64,000 bases of DNA, taken from NCBI GenBank assembly GCA_018401275.1, contig JAGYKW010000003.1, forward strand, positions 1 to 64,000. Reading direction: 5' to 3'. The notes under the pieces were generated by a model, which saw only the letters and a program-made list of their open reading frames with translations, was not told the DNA's origin and did no database searches. Shown piece by piece: positions 1 to 7,618 of this stretch. The position numbers and the translations under genes are program-made. Each line of letters opens with the position of its first letter. The stretch's first letter is position 1. The DNA comes from Nitriliruptoraceae bacterium (GTDB taxonomy: Bacteria; Actinomycetota; Nitriliruptoria; Nitriliruptorales; Nitriliruptoraceae).

Positions 1-525
1 GAGTACGAGAAGGGCGTCCAGACCGTCCTGCATGCGCTCGAGCGCCTCGTGGACCGTGTCGGTCCCGTCCGCTTCCTCATCGCTGGGGTCGGCACCTACT
101 CCGACGAGCTGCGTGTCCTCGTCGACGAGCTCGGCCTCGCTCACCGTGTGCACTTCACCGGCTTCCTGGAGGAGCGTGCCCTGCGCCTGCACTACGCGGC
201 CGCGGACGTGTGCGTCGCACCGTCCTTGTACGAGCCGTTCGGGCTCGTCGCCACCGAGGCGATGGCGTGCGGCACGCCGGTCGTGGTCAGCGACACCGGC
301 GGCCTGCGCGAGATCGTCGTGGACGGGACCGGACTGACGTTCCCGCCGCGCGACGCCGAGCAGCTCGCCGACCGCATCGCCGAGATCCTCACGGACGACG
401 GACTCGCACAGCGCCTCGTCGCACGGGGTCGTGAGCGCATCCGCGAGCGCTACGACTGGGCCGACGTCGCACGGCGCACGGCGGACACGTACGCGCTGGC
501 CGTCGGCGCGAGGCGTGCCGCGTGA
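1..525 (+). CDS. Glycosyltransferase family 4 (GT-B fold), 3' part only
   Basis: The gene runs off the left edge; frame 1 is open from base 1 and the last 174 residues are visible. They form the nucleotide-sugar-binding C-terminal half of a retaining GT-B enzyme (Glycos_transf_1 type). Landmarks are the entry segment YEKGVQTVL, the HFTGFLEE turn and the EX7E motif (EPFGLVATE, visible residues 78-86) followed by MACGTPVV, which contact the donor sugar nucleotide. The KGVQ entry is common in glycogen/maltose-1-phosphate synthase-like members, but the acceptor-binding half is outside the window, so donor and product cannot be named. Its TGA overlaps the next gene's GTG (GTGA), suggesting translational coupling to the copper genes, an unusual partner. 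Confidence 0.85.
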   Translation, partial: EYEKGVQTVLHALERLVDRVGPVRFLIAGVGTYSDELRVLVDELGLAHRVHFTGFLEERALRLHYAAADVCVAPSLYEPFGLVATEAMACGTPVVVSDTGGLREIVVDGTGLTFPPRDAEQLADRIAEILTDDGLAQRLVARGRERIRERYDWADVARRTADTYALAVGARRAA

Positions 526-1046
526 GGCGGCACCGCACACGCGGGCCGCGCGACGTCGCGGTCGTCCTGCTGCTCGCACCACTGCTCGCCTGCAGCGGTC
601 CTGGGTCCTCGGGGTCAGGAACGCTCGGTGCGGGCGAGCCCGATCTCCACGTGTCCTCGGCCCAGGCGTCCTCGCCCATCGCCGGCGCGTCGCAGCTGGT
701 GCTGACGATCGAGAACCGGGGCACCGGCGACGATCGCCTGCTCGGCGCCGAGTCGGATGCGGCGCTCGCGATCGAGATCCACCGCACCGTCGTCGAGGCC
801 GACGGACGCGCGTTCATGCGCATGCTCGACGACGTGATCGTCCCTGCTGGCGGTTCCGTCGCGTTCCGGCCCGGTGGGCTGCACCTGATGCTCGTCGTCC
901 CGGATGAGCGCGTGGTCGTCGGCGGTACCTTCGAGGTCACGCTGCGCTTCGAGCGCACGGGCCCGCTCACGGTGACCGTGATGGTCGTGGACCTGCTCGA
1001 TCTCGTCGAGAGCGTCCCGGACGACACCGGGTCGAAGAGCCGCTGA
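522..1046 (+). CDS. PCu(A)C-type copper chaperone lipoprotein
   Basis: A 174-residue exported protein. Residues 11-24 form a lipoprotein signal with lipobox LLAC (Cys24), so it should be anchored outside the membrane. The body is a PCu(A)C (DUF461) cupredoxin-like fold. The family's Cu(I) ligands appear as His87, Met99/Met101 and the HLM pair His121/Met123, with the usual spacing. Members deliver Cu(I) to the CuA or CuB centre of cytochrome c oxidase together with SCO1. That fits the next two genes, a SCO1 homologue and CtaG. GTG start; 4-base overlap with the glycosyltransferase and a 15-base gap to the SCO1 gene. Function is inferred from motif and neighbourhood. Confidence 0.85.
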   Translation: MRRHRTRGPRDVAVVLLLAPLLACSGPGSSGSGTLGAGEPDLHVSSAQASSPIAGASQLVLTIENRGTGDDRLLGAESDAALAIEIHRTVVEADGRAFMRMLDDVIVPAGGSVAFRPGGLHLMLVVPDERVVVGGTFEVTLRFERTGPLTVTVMVVDLLDLVESVPDDTGSKSR

Positions 1047-1061
1047 CCGGAGGACGCTGCG

Positions 1062-1706
1062 ATGCGCGGACGGCTCGCTGCCGGGCTGCTCGCGCTCGCC
1101 TTCTCGCTCTCCGCCTGCAGCGTGGCGCCGTCGAGCTCGACCGCACTGACCGCGCAGGGGCTGACACGTGGTGCTGACGGCTGGTACGGGATGCCGCTCA
1201 CGATCGAGCGCACGCTCCCCTCGGTGACGCTCCTCAGCACCGATGACCGGCCGGTCCGACTCGACGAGGCGCTGCTCGGGACCCCGACGCTGCTCTTCTT
1301 CGGCTACTCCTCCTGTCCGGACATCTGCCCCATCCACCTCGCCGCGATCGCGAGCGCGATGAAGCAGACACGGACGAGCTACGACCAGGTCCGCGTGGTG
1401 TTCGTCTCCGTCGACCCGGAACGTGATACGCCGGAGCGCATCGACGAGTTCCTCAGCTACTTCAGCGCACGCATGCTGGGCCTGCATGCGGACCTCGACG
1501 TCATCGTCGACGCGCTCGCGCAGCTCGACCTCCCCGGCCCGGTCATCGAGGGTCCGGACCCACGCGGCGAGGGCGACCTCATCGGACATCCGGCGCAGGT
1601 CATCGGCTTCGACGCGGACGGACGTGCGCGCCGCGTGTGGCCGTTCGGGACACGCCGATCCGACTGGGTCGAGGACATCCCTCGCATGGCGAGGGAATGG
1701 GCATGA
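1062..1706 (+). CDS. SCO1/SenC family copper-binding lipoprotein
   Basis: A 214-residue lipoprotein: signal with lipobox LSAC (Cys19), then a thioredoxin-like SCO domain. The copper/redox motif CPDIC is at Cys85 and Cys89 (CxxxC) after FFGYSS, and the third ligand is His176 in GHPAQVIGFD, all in the standard SCO order. VFVSVDPERDTPERI is the typical post-motif strand. SCO1 proteins metallate or reduce the CuA site of cytochrome c oxidase subunit II. Placement between a PCu(A)C chaperone and CtaG makes a complete periplasmic copper-delivery set. ATG start with GGAGGA at 1050-1055. Its TGA overlaps the CtaG start (ATGA at 1703). Confidence 0.93.
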   Translation: MRGRLAAGLLALAFSLSACSVAPSSSTALTAQGLTRGADGWYGMPLTIERTLPSVTLLSTDDRPVRLDEALLGTPTLLFFGYSSCPDICPIHLAAIASAMKQTRTSYDQVRVVFVSVDPERDTPERIDEFLSYFSARMLGLHADLDVIVDALAQLDLPGPVIEGPDPRGEGDLIGHPAQVIGFDADGRARRVWPFGTRRSDWVEDIPRMAREWA

Positions 1707-2560
1707 ACGTCGCGTGGTGGTGCTCAGGGACCCCCGGGCAGGTCTGGGTGTGGCGCTACACGCCGTTCCTCGGCGTGTGGGTGGTCGTCGTCGCTCTCAT
1801 CGGCTCCTACGTGCGCGCGCATCGGCGCGCCGGACGGCCGCTGGACGTGCGGCTGACACGCCGCTGGGTCGCAGGTGTCGTGGCCATCATGGTCGTGTCG
1901 GAGTGGCCGATCGGTGCGCTGGGCGCGGGCTACCTCGCGACGGTCGGGATCGTCCGCTACATCGGCCTCACGTTCGTCGCGGCGCCGCTGCTGATCGCTG
2001 GCACACCGACCTGGCTCCTGGACCGCATGCTGCCCCTGAGCTCGCGGCGCTGGGCGGTCGTGCGCGCACTGACCCGTTGGCCCGTCGCGCTGCTGCTGTT
2101 CAACGCGGTGCTGTTCGGCACGCATCTCCCGGGCACGATCGACACGCTCAAGATCACGCAGCTCGGATCGTTCGCCGTCGACGTCGCGCACCTCGGTGCG
2201 GCGCTCGTGTGGTGGTTCCCGGCGATGCGACGCGAGCCCGAGCGTGGCGGGATCCGCGAGCCGGTCCGCGCGTTCTACCTGTTCGCGTCCAGCATGCTCA
2301 TGTTCGTGCCGGCGACGTTCCTCGCCTTCTCCCCGCTCCCCCTCTACGGGCTGTACGAGCTCGCGCCGCCGCTGTGGCTCGGGTTCGACCCCCTGCGCGA
2401 CCAGCAGCTCGCCGGCGTGCTCATGAACACGGTCGGCGGCCTGGTCCTGTGGACGATCATCGCGATCGGCTTCATGCGCTGGGCGAAGGCTGAGGAGCGC
2501 GCTGACGAGGATGCTCGGCGTGCCCGGCACTCCTCAGCGGGGCTCATCCGGGAGCCGTGA
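1703..2560 (+). CDS. ctaG: CtaG (caa3-type) cytochrome c oxidase assembly protein
   Basis: A polytopic membrane protein of 285 residues of the caa3_CtaG family (the Bacillus type, unrelated to Cox11). About seven hydrophobic segments are visible. Family landmarks include YIGLTFVAAPLLIAGTPTWLL, the FNAVLFGTHLP segment with its conserved His, and AHLGAALVWWFP. The start chosen is ATG 1703, which overlaps the SCO stop (ATGA). The frame is open further upstream to 1637, but that extension would run through the SCO coding sequence. It is thought to help assemble the copper centres of heme-copper oxidases. The 3' end overlaps the converging acyltransferase gene by 27 bases. Confidence 0.88.
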   Translation: MNVAWWCSGTPGQVWVWRYTPFLGVWVVVVALIGSYVRAHRRAGRPLDVRLTRRWVAGVVAIMVVSEWPIGALGAGYLATVGIVRYIGLTFVAAPLLIAGTPTWLLDRMLPLSSRRWAVVRALTRWPVALLLFNAVLFGTHLPGTIDTLKITQLGSFAVDVAHLGAALVWWFPAMRREPERGGIREPVRAFYLFASSMLMFVPATFLAFSPLPLYGLYELAPPLWLGFDPLRDQQLAGVLMNTVGGLVLWTIIAIGFMRWAKAEERADEDARRARHSSAGLIREP

Positions 2561-3358
2561 GCGCACGACGCGGGCCGGGACACCGACCGCGACCGAGTAC
2601 GGCGGGATGTCGCTCGTCACGACGGCGTGCGCACCGATGACGCTCCCCCGTCCGATGTCCACACCGCGCAGCACGGTGACGCCACGCCCGAGCCACACGT
2701 CGGGCCCGATGCGCACCGGCGAGCTCACCACGCCCTGGTCCTTGATGGGGACGTCGAGCCGGTCCGTGCGGTGGTCGAAGTCGGTGATGTGCACGCCGTC
2801 CGCGATCAGCACATCGTCCCCGATGCTGACGTCGAGGTAGGCGTTGACGGTGGTGCCGCCACCGATGATGACCTTCGCCCCGACGCTGACCCGACCCACG
2901 TGGGAGCGCAGCGCCACACCATCACCGAGCCAGCACCACGGACCGACGTGGACGCGTCCCGAGCCGGATGGTGCGGTCAGCTCGACGTCGCGACCGAGGA
3001 AGCTCATGCCGTGCAGGTGCACGTCCGCGCCCGAGCGTGCGATACGGACCCGTGCGCGCAGCAGTCGGAGCGCGTGCACCGCATGGGCGCGCGTGAACAT
3101 CCGGTGCTCGCGCGCGAAGCGCCACGAGCGCCGCAGTCCCCAGCGCGGGTAGACGGCGGACGCTGGCTCGCGCGCCGCGAGCGCCCTCAGCGCACGGCCA
3201 CCGTCGGACTCGCGCACGGCGAGCGCCGCCTCCTGCAGCGCTCGCAGCCGTGCGGGGCCGTCCAGCGCGAGGTCCGGACACTGCGCGGCCCACGCGGCGA
3301 GCGCCACGCCCGTCGCGTCCGGATCGGACGCCAGCCGGTGGAGCCGGTCGCCGTCCAT
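2534..3358 (-). CDS. Hexapeptide-repeat acyltransferase (WbbJ/LbH family)
   Basis: A 274-residue protein. Residues 1 to about 115 are helical and Arg-rich without a recognised domain. The C-terminal part is a left-handed beta-helix with hexapeptide repeats (VSVGAKVIIGGGTTVNAYLDVSIGDDVLIADGV) and the acetyltransferase signature HITDFDH, in which the final His is the likely catalytic base. It ends with WLGRGVTVLRGVDIGRGSVIGAHAVVTSDIPPYSV, typical of sugar O-acetyltransferases that use acetyl-CoA. Start ATG 3358 lies two bases after the stop of the upstream methyltransferase, so it is the last gene of an echA-methyltransferase-acyltransferase operon. The acceptor is unknown; a cell-envelope sugar or glycolipid is plausible. 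Confidence 0.85.
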   Translation of the reverse strand: MDGDRLHRLASDPDATGVALAAWAAQCPDLALDGPARLRALQEAALAVRESDGGRALRALAAREPASAVYPRWGLRRSWRFAREHRMFTRAHAVHALRLLRARVRIARSGADVHLHGMSFLGRDVELTAPSGSGRVHVGPWCWLGDGVALRSHVGRVSVGAKVIIGGGTTVNAYLDVSIGDDVLIADGVHITDFDHRTDRLDVPIKDQGVVSSPVRIGPDVWLGRGVTVLRGVDIGRGSVIGAHAVVTSDIPPYSVAVGVPARVVRSRLPDEPR

Positions 3359-3360
3359 GC

Positions 3361-4308
3361 TCACGCGACCGGGCGACGCGCGTGCAGGATGAGGTTGTAG
3401 AACAGCTTGGCCGGCACGATCCGCTCGAGCGCGCGGTCGACGCGGCTCAGCCGCTGCCAGGTCGTGAAGGCCCCGAACGCCCAGCGCTCGCCGAGGATCC
3501 CGGGACGCACCGACGCCTCGATGGTGCGCACGGACCAGCCGACCCAGTTGGCCAGCAGCTCCTCGGTGACGACGCGCACGGGGGCGAACCCGACGATGCG
3601 CGCGGTCGCCTCGACGTCGGCAGGGTCGAAGGTGTGCAGGTCGACCTCGTGCTCGAGCCCCGCGAGGGCCGCGTCGAGCCGGCTGCCACCGGACTCGGTG
3701 ACCCCTGGGCGCCGCAGGTGCGCGAAGCGCGGGAGGGAGGTCAGCGTGCGGAACCCGTGCCACGTCGCACGCTTGAACACGCCGGCGATGCGATCACCGA
3801 TGCGCGTCGGCTCACCGGCGATCACGAGTGTCCCGCCCGGGACGAGGACGCGGAACGCCTCGACGAGCGCGGCCTGCGGGTCAGGCAGATGATGGAGGAA
3901 CGCGTGCCCGATGACGAGGTCGAAGCTGCCCGCGGGGAACGGGAGCGCCTCCGCGTCACCGACCTGCGGGACGAGGGTGACGCCGTGTCGGCGGCCGTTC
4001 TCCACGCACACGTCGAGCATGCCCTCGCTGATGTCGGTGACGGTCAGCTCGGCGCCGTCGAGGCACCCGGCGAGCGCGAGGTTGATGGACAGGAAGCCGG
4101 TGCCGGCGCCGAGCTCGAGCACGCGGGTGAAACGTTCGCCGGGCTCGACGACCCGCCGGAAACGGTCGCGCGCGTAGTCGATGCAGCGCTCGTCGTAGGA
4201 GATGTTGAACTTGTCCTCGTAGGTACGCGCCTCCCAGTCGTGGTAGGCACGCTGCTTGCCCTTCACGTCGAGCCGAGCGACGTCGTCGGCCTCCGGTCCG
4301 TGTCCCAT
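3361..4308 (-). CDS. Class I SAM-dependent methyltransferase
   Basis: A 315-residue protein. Residues from about 55 hold a Rossmann methyltransferase domain: motif I VLELGAGTGFLSINLA, the acidic loop TVTDISEGML, GDAEALPFPAGSFDLVIG (motif II/post-II) and LVPGGTLVIAG (motif III). This is the UbiE/Methyltransf_11 pattern used on small molecules and lipids. A C-terminal extension of roughly 110 residues with Trp-rich helices has no recognised function and may make the substrate pocket. Start ATG 4308 lies one base after the echA stop, so the two are coupled. No substrate can be assigned; operon partners suggest an acyl-CoA-derived or envelope lipid. Confidence 0.85.
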   Translation of the reverse strand: MGHGPEADDVARLDVKGKQRAYHDWEARTYEDKFNISYDERCIDYARDRFRRVVEPGERFTRVLELGAGTGFLSINLALAGCLDGAELTVTDISEGMLDVCVENGRRHGVTLVPQVGDAEALPFPAGSFDLVIGHAFLHHLPDPQAALVEAFRVLVPGGTLVIAGEPTRIGDRIAGVFKRATWHGFRTLTSLPRFAHLRRPGVTESGGSRLDAALAGLEHEVDLHTFDPADVEATARIVGFAPVRVVTEELLANWVGWSVRTIEASVRPGILGERWAFGAFTTWQRLSRVDRALERIVPAKLFYNLILHARRPVA

Positions 4309-4309
4309 G

Positions 4310-5143
4310 TCAGCGACCCGTGAACGGGGCGACGCCCGGACCGTCAGCGAGGAACGACGTGACACCGATGCGCAGGTCGTCCGTCGCGAACGTGGCGGCG
4401 AAGAGCTCACGTTCGAGCCGCAGCCCCTCAGCGAGCGTGCCGTCGAGCCCCTCGTCGATCGCGCGCTTCGCGAGCGCGAGCGCTGCGGGGCCTGCGGCGT
4501 AGCGGGACGCCGCGTGCGTCGCTGCGGCGAGCACGTCGTCGACGGGGTGCACCGCGTCGACGAGCCCGATCCGTGGGGCCTCCACCATGTCGACCATCCT
4601 CCCGGAGAACACGAGGTCCTTCGCGCGTCCCGCTCCGACGAGCCGTGCGAGCCGCTGGGTCCCGCCGATGCCGGGGATCACGCCGAGCAGGATCTCCGGC
4701 TGGCCCATCTTCGCGTTGTCCGCGGCGAAGCGCAGGTCACAGGCGAGCGCGAGCTCACAGCCACCACCGAGTGCGTAGCCCGAGATGACCGCGATCGTGA
4801 CCATCGGGAGGGCGGCGAGGCCGTCGAGCGCGGCCTGCATGATCCCGGCCGCAGCATGGGCCTGATCCTGCCCCCAGTCGAGGAACTCACGCACGTCCGC
4901 GCCCGCGGCGAACGCTCGCGGACCGCCACGCACGAGCAGCGCACGGACATCGTCACGCTCGGCCACCTCGGCCACGACCGCAGCGAGTTCCCCCCACGCG
5001 GCGAGGTCGAGCGCGTTGAGGGGCGGACGGTCGATCACGACCGTCCCCACGCGGGTGGCAGCGTCGACCTCGAGCCGCACCGTCGGCCCTGTCACGCCGC
5101 CTGACCCCGCCTGTGCACTCCCCGCACCGGACGCTCCGCTCAC
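4310..5143 (-). CDS. Enoyl-CoA hydratase/isomerase (crotonase)
   Basis: A crotonase-fold protein of 277 residues if translated from GTG 5143, which has GGAG eight bases upstream (5151-5154). A later GTG at 5095 would give 261 residues, nearer the usual length; the 16 extra residues are Gly/Ser/Ala-rich. The oxyanion-hole loops (AFAAGADVREF and ALGGGCELALACD) and both catalytic glutamates (Glu130 in GGGCEL and Glu150 in GQPEILLG, numbered from 5143) are present, so it should hydrate trans-2-enoyl-CoA. In Mycobacterium tuberculosis a crotonase gene, echA6, lies beside accD3. Here echA is likewise beside an AccDA fusion, with gntR between them. First gene of a three-gene minus-strand operon. Confidence 0.9.
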   Translation of the reverse strand: MSGASGAGSAQAGSGGVTGPTVRLEVDAATRVGTVVIDRPPLNALDLAAWGELAAVVAEVAERDDVRALLVRGGPRAFAAGADVREFLDWGQDQAHAAAGIMQAALDGLAALPMVTIAVISGYALGGGCELALACDLRFAADNAKMGQPEILLGVIPGIGGTQRLARLVGAGRAKDLVFSGRMVDMVEAPRIGLVDAVHPVDDVLAAATHAASRYAAGPAALALAKRAIDEGLDGTLAEGLRLERELFAATFATDDLRIGVTSFLADGPGVAPFTGR

Positions 5144-5232
5144 CTGAGTCGCTCCTGTGCGCTGTCCGGTCGAGTGCGCCCGCCCTGCAGGACGGGCGGT
5201 CCGGCAGCGTAGCCCTGTGCCCATATCCGCCT

Positions 5233-5251
5233 CCGGATCGCCCCGATCCGG
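5233..5251. promoter_or_regulatory. 19-bp inverted repeat in the echA/gntR divergent region
   Basis: CCGGATCG-CCC-CGATCCGG: perfect 8-base arms with a 3-base centre. A third GATCCG half-site follows at 5255-5260. It lies between the divergent echA and gntR starts, about 90 bases before the gntR start. The short centre resembles FadR/GntR-type operators, so autoregulation by the adjacent GntR protein is a reasonable guess. It could equally be an RNA hairpin in the echA leader. Confidence 0.5.
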
Positions 5252-5274
5252 CGCGATCCGAGCGCTGACGGCCG

Positions 5275-5299
5275 GAGTGGTCTACTCTTCATACCACTC
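5275..5299. promoter_or_regulatory. 25-bp inverted repeat GAGTGGT-N11-ACCACTC
   Basis: Perfect 7-base arms separated by 11 AT-richer bases (CTACTCTTCAT), the least GC-rich patch of the divergent region and a likely promoter core. It ends 39 bases before the gntR start codon. It is a second candidate operator for the GntR regulator or another dimeric factor. Only the symmetry is observed. Confidence 0.5.
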
Positions 5300-5338
5300 G
5301 AGCAGGGCACGCATGGGGATCACGGCGGAGGGTGACGG

Positions 5339-6052
5339 ATGAGCACGGAGCTGAGCAGCGATGCCCTGGCGCCGGTCCCGCGCACGTCGCTGCACGAGCT
5401 CGTCGCACAGCGCGTGCTGTCGCACATCGTCCAGCACGACCTGGCCGAGGGTGACCGCATCCCGAGCGAGCGGGAGCTCGCGCGTCGGCTCGCCGTCTCC
5501 CGCACGAGCGTCCGCCAGGCCATCGCCAGCCTGATCGACGTCGGTGTGCTGGCGTCACGCCAGGGCGGCGGGACCTACGTCGTCCGACTCGACCTCGAGT
5601 CCGAGCCACTGTCCTCGGTCGCGGCCCGGCGCGCCCACCTCCCCTCGGTGCACGAGGCTCGACGGATCCTCGAGGTCCCCGCCGCGGCGCTCGCCGCGAC
5701 ACGACGGACAGACGATGACGTCGAGGTGATGCAGCGAGCGCTCGACCTGATGGCGTCAGAGATCGCCGCTGGCGAGGTCGGTGCCCGTGGCGACGCCGCC
5801 TTCCATGCAGCGGTCACGGCCGCGTCGAAGAACCCGACGCTGCGCGAGCTCATGGCGCGCATCGAGCACGACGTGGTCGAGACCCGGAGCGAGTCGCTCT
5901 CGCAGGCGGACCGACCACCGCGCTCGCTCGACGACCACCGTCGGATCGCGGCCGCCATCGCGGCCCAGGACCCCGAGGCCGCAGCCGCGGCGATGCAGCA
6001 CCACCTCGAACGGGTCGCCGACGTGCGGCTGCTGACCTGGAGCCCACGATGA
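5339..6052 (+). CDS. GntR/FadR-subfamily transcriptional regulator
   Basis: A 237-residue regulator. Residues about 18-82 are a GntR winged helix-turn-helix: LVAQRVLSHIVQHDLAEGDRIPSERELARRLAVSRTSVRQAI, then ...GVLASRQGGGTYVV. The C-terminal half is an all-helical FCD/FadR-type ligand domain with Asp/His positions (EARRILEVPAA, GDAAFHAAVTAASKNPTL, LDDHRRIAAAIAAQD) that usually bind a metal and a carboxylate ligand. ATG with GGAGGGTGAC upstream. It overlaps accDA by 4 bases (ATGA) and faces the echA operon across a 195-base region with two inverted repeats, so it probably controls both transcripts. The effector is unknown; acyl-CoA or a carboxylate is likely from context. Confidence 0.92.
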   Translation: MSTELSSDALAPVPRTSLHELVAQRVLSHIVQHDLAEGDRIPSERELARRLAVSRTSVRQAIASLIDVGVLASRQGGGTYVVRLDLESEPLSSVAARRAHLPSVHEARRILEVPAAALAATRRTDDDVEVMQRALDLMASEIAAGEVGARGDAAFHAAVTAASKNPTLRELMARIEHDVVETRSESLSQADRPPRSLDDHRRIAAAIAAQDPEAAAAAMQHHLERVADVRLLTWSPR

Positions 6053-7566
6053 ACCCGACGGCCAGCACCTCGCTCGACTCACCCTCACCAGCACTGAGCC
6101 GCGCGAACACGAGCGGCATCCGACGTGACGAGCTGCGACCGCTCGACATCGAGCTCCTGCCGGCCAGCGACGACCCGCTCGACTTCCCCGGCTACCGCGA
6201 GAAGCTCGTCGCCGTCCGCCGTGACGGCGACGCCCATGCGGTCGACGTCGGCATCCTCACCCTCGGTGACGTCGAGGTCGTCGCGGCCCGCGGACGCTTC
6301 GACGTGCTGGCCGGTTCGATGGGTCGCACCCACGGCTCGTTCATCGCCACCGCGATGGCCTACGCCCGGGAGCACCTGCTGCCGTTCGTCGCCCTCACCT
6401 CCTCCGGCGGTGCCCGGATGCAGGAGGGCATGCTCGCGCTCCTGCAGATGGTCCGCGCGGCAGAAGGGATCCGCACCCTTCGGGAGGCCGGCGTCCCCAC
6501 GCTCACCCACCTCGGTGACCCCTCGACCGGTGGGGTGTTCGCCTCCTACGGCTTGTTGAGCGACGTCGTGCTCGCCGACCCTGACGCGACGGTCGGCTTC
6601 GCCGGGCCACGCGTCGCCGAGGCCGTCACGGGCGCGCCGGTGGGACCCGACAGCCATCACGGCCGGGCGGCGTTCGCCGACGGTCTCGTCGATGGTCTCG
6701 CGGCCCCCAGCGAGGCGCCGGGCCGCCTCGCCGCCTGGGCGCAGCTCCTGCACCCGGCACGCCGTCACGGTGCGCTCCCGAGCGTTGCGGTCAGCGACCA
6801 CGCCACCGTCGAGCTGGACGCGGTCGAGGTCGTGCGTCGCGTCCGCGCTGCCGGACGCCCGTCGGCTCGGACGCTGCTCCACGCCGTGTTCGACGGGGCG
6901 ATCGAGCTGTCCGGTGACCGCGCCGGTGGGGTCGACGCGGTCGCGATCGCCGCCGTCGCCAGGCTCGGTGAGCGCAGCGTGGTGGTCATCGGCTTCGACC
7001 GTGACGCGATCAACCTCCACGGCCGGCAAGGCCTCCCTGGACCGACCGCCTTCCGCATCGTCCAGCGCGCGCTCACCCTCGCACAGCGCCACGGCCTGCC
7101 GGTCGTGTCGCTCATCGACACCAACGGCGCCGACCCATCACCCGCGTCGGAGGCTCTCGGGATCGCCCAGGCCATCGCTGAGACCTTCGTCGCGACCCTC
7201 TCGATCGATGCACCGACCATCGGCGTCGTGACGGGCGAGGGTGGCTCCGGCGGTGCGCTCGCGATCGGCGCGACCGACCGTCTGCTGATCCAGGACGACG
7301 CGTTCTTCAGTGTCATCTCTCCCGAGGGCGCTGCGACGATCCTCCACCGCGATCCCTCGCGCGCCGAGGACGTCGTCGGTCACCTGCGACTGCGCGCCCA
7401 GGACCTGCACGAGCTCGGCATCGTCGACGGCGTGCTGCCGGGCCCGACGACCGCAGGGCCGGAGCGCGCCGCTGCAGCGCTCCGGGAGCGCGTCGTGACG
7501 ACGCTGGCCGAGCTCGACCATGACGGCGAGCGGCTCGCACGCCGCCGCGTGCGCTACGGCGCCTGA
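6049..7566 (+). CDS. Fused acetyl-CoA carboxylase carboxyltransferase (beta-alpha, AccD3-like)
   Basis: A 505-residue single-chain carboxyltransferase. The N-terminal half is of E. coli AccD type (LTSSGGARMQEGMLALLQM, biotin/CoA-binding crotonase fold). The C-terminal half is AccA type (TGEGGSGGALAIG and the SVISPEGAATIL signature). The Cys4 zinc ribbon that starts E. coli AccD is absent: the first 60 residues contain no cysteine. Fused enzymes of this size include mycobacterial AccD3. It would move carboxyl groups from carboxybiotin to acetyl-CoA (or another acyl-CoA) for fatty acid synthesis, and needs a separate biotinylated alpha subunit not in this window. Coupled to the upstream gntR (ATGA). 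Confidence 0.9.
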   Translation: MNPTASTSLDSPSPALSRANTSGIRRDELRPLDIELLPASDDPLDFPGYREKLVAVRRDGDAHAVDVGILTLGDVEVVAARGRFDVLAGSMGRTHGSFIATAMAYAREHLLPFVALTSSGGARMQEGMLALLQMVRAAEGIRTLREAGVPTLTHLGDPSTGGVFASYGLLSDVVLADPDATVGFAGPRVAEAVTGAPVGPDSHHGRAAFADGLVDGLAAPSEAPGRLAAWAQLLHPARRHGALPSVAVSDHATVELDAVEVVRRVRAAGRPSARTLLHAVFDGAIELSGDRAGGVDAVAIAAVARLGERSVVVIGFDRDAINLHGRQGLPGPTAFRIVQRALTLAQRHGLPVVSLIDTNGADPSPASEALGIAQAIAETFVATLSIDAPTIGVVTGEGGSGGALAIGATDRLLIQDDAFFSVISPEGAATILHRDPSRAEDVVGHLRLRAQDLHELGIVDGVLPGPTTAGPERAAAALRERVVTTLAELDHDGERLARRRVRYGA

Positions 7567-7618
7567 GTCGTCCCTGGAGGTGACAACGGATGCGTCCAGA
7601 GGTCGGGCCTCGGGGTCC

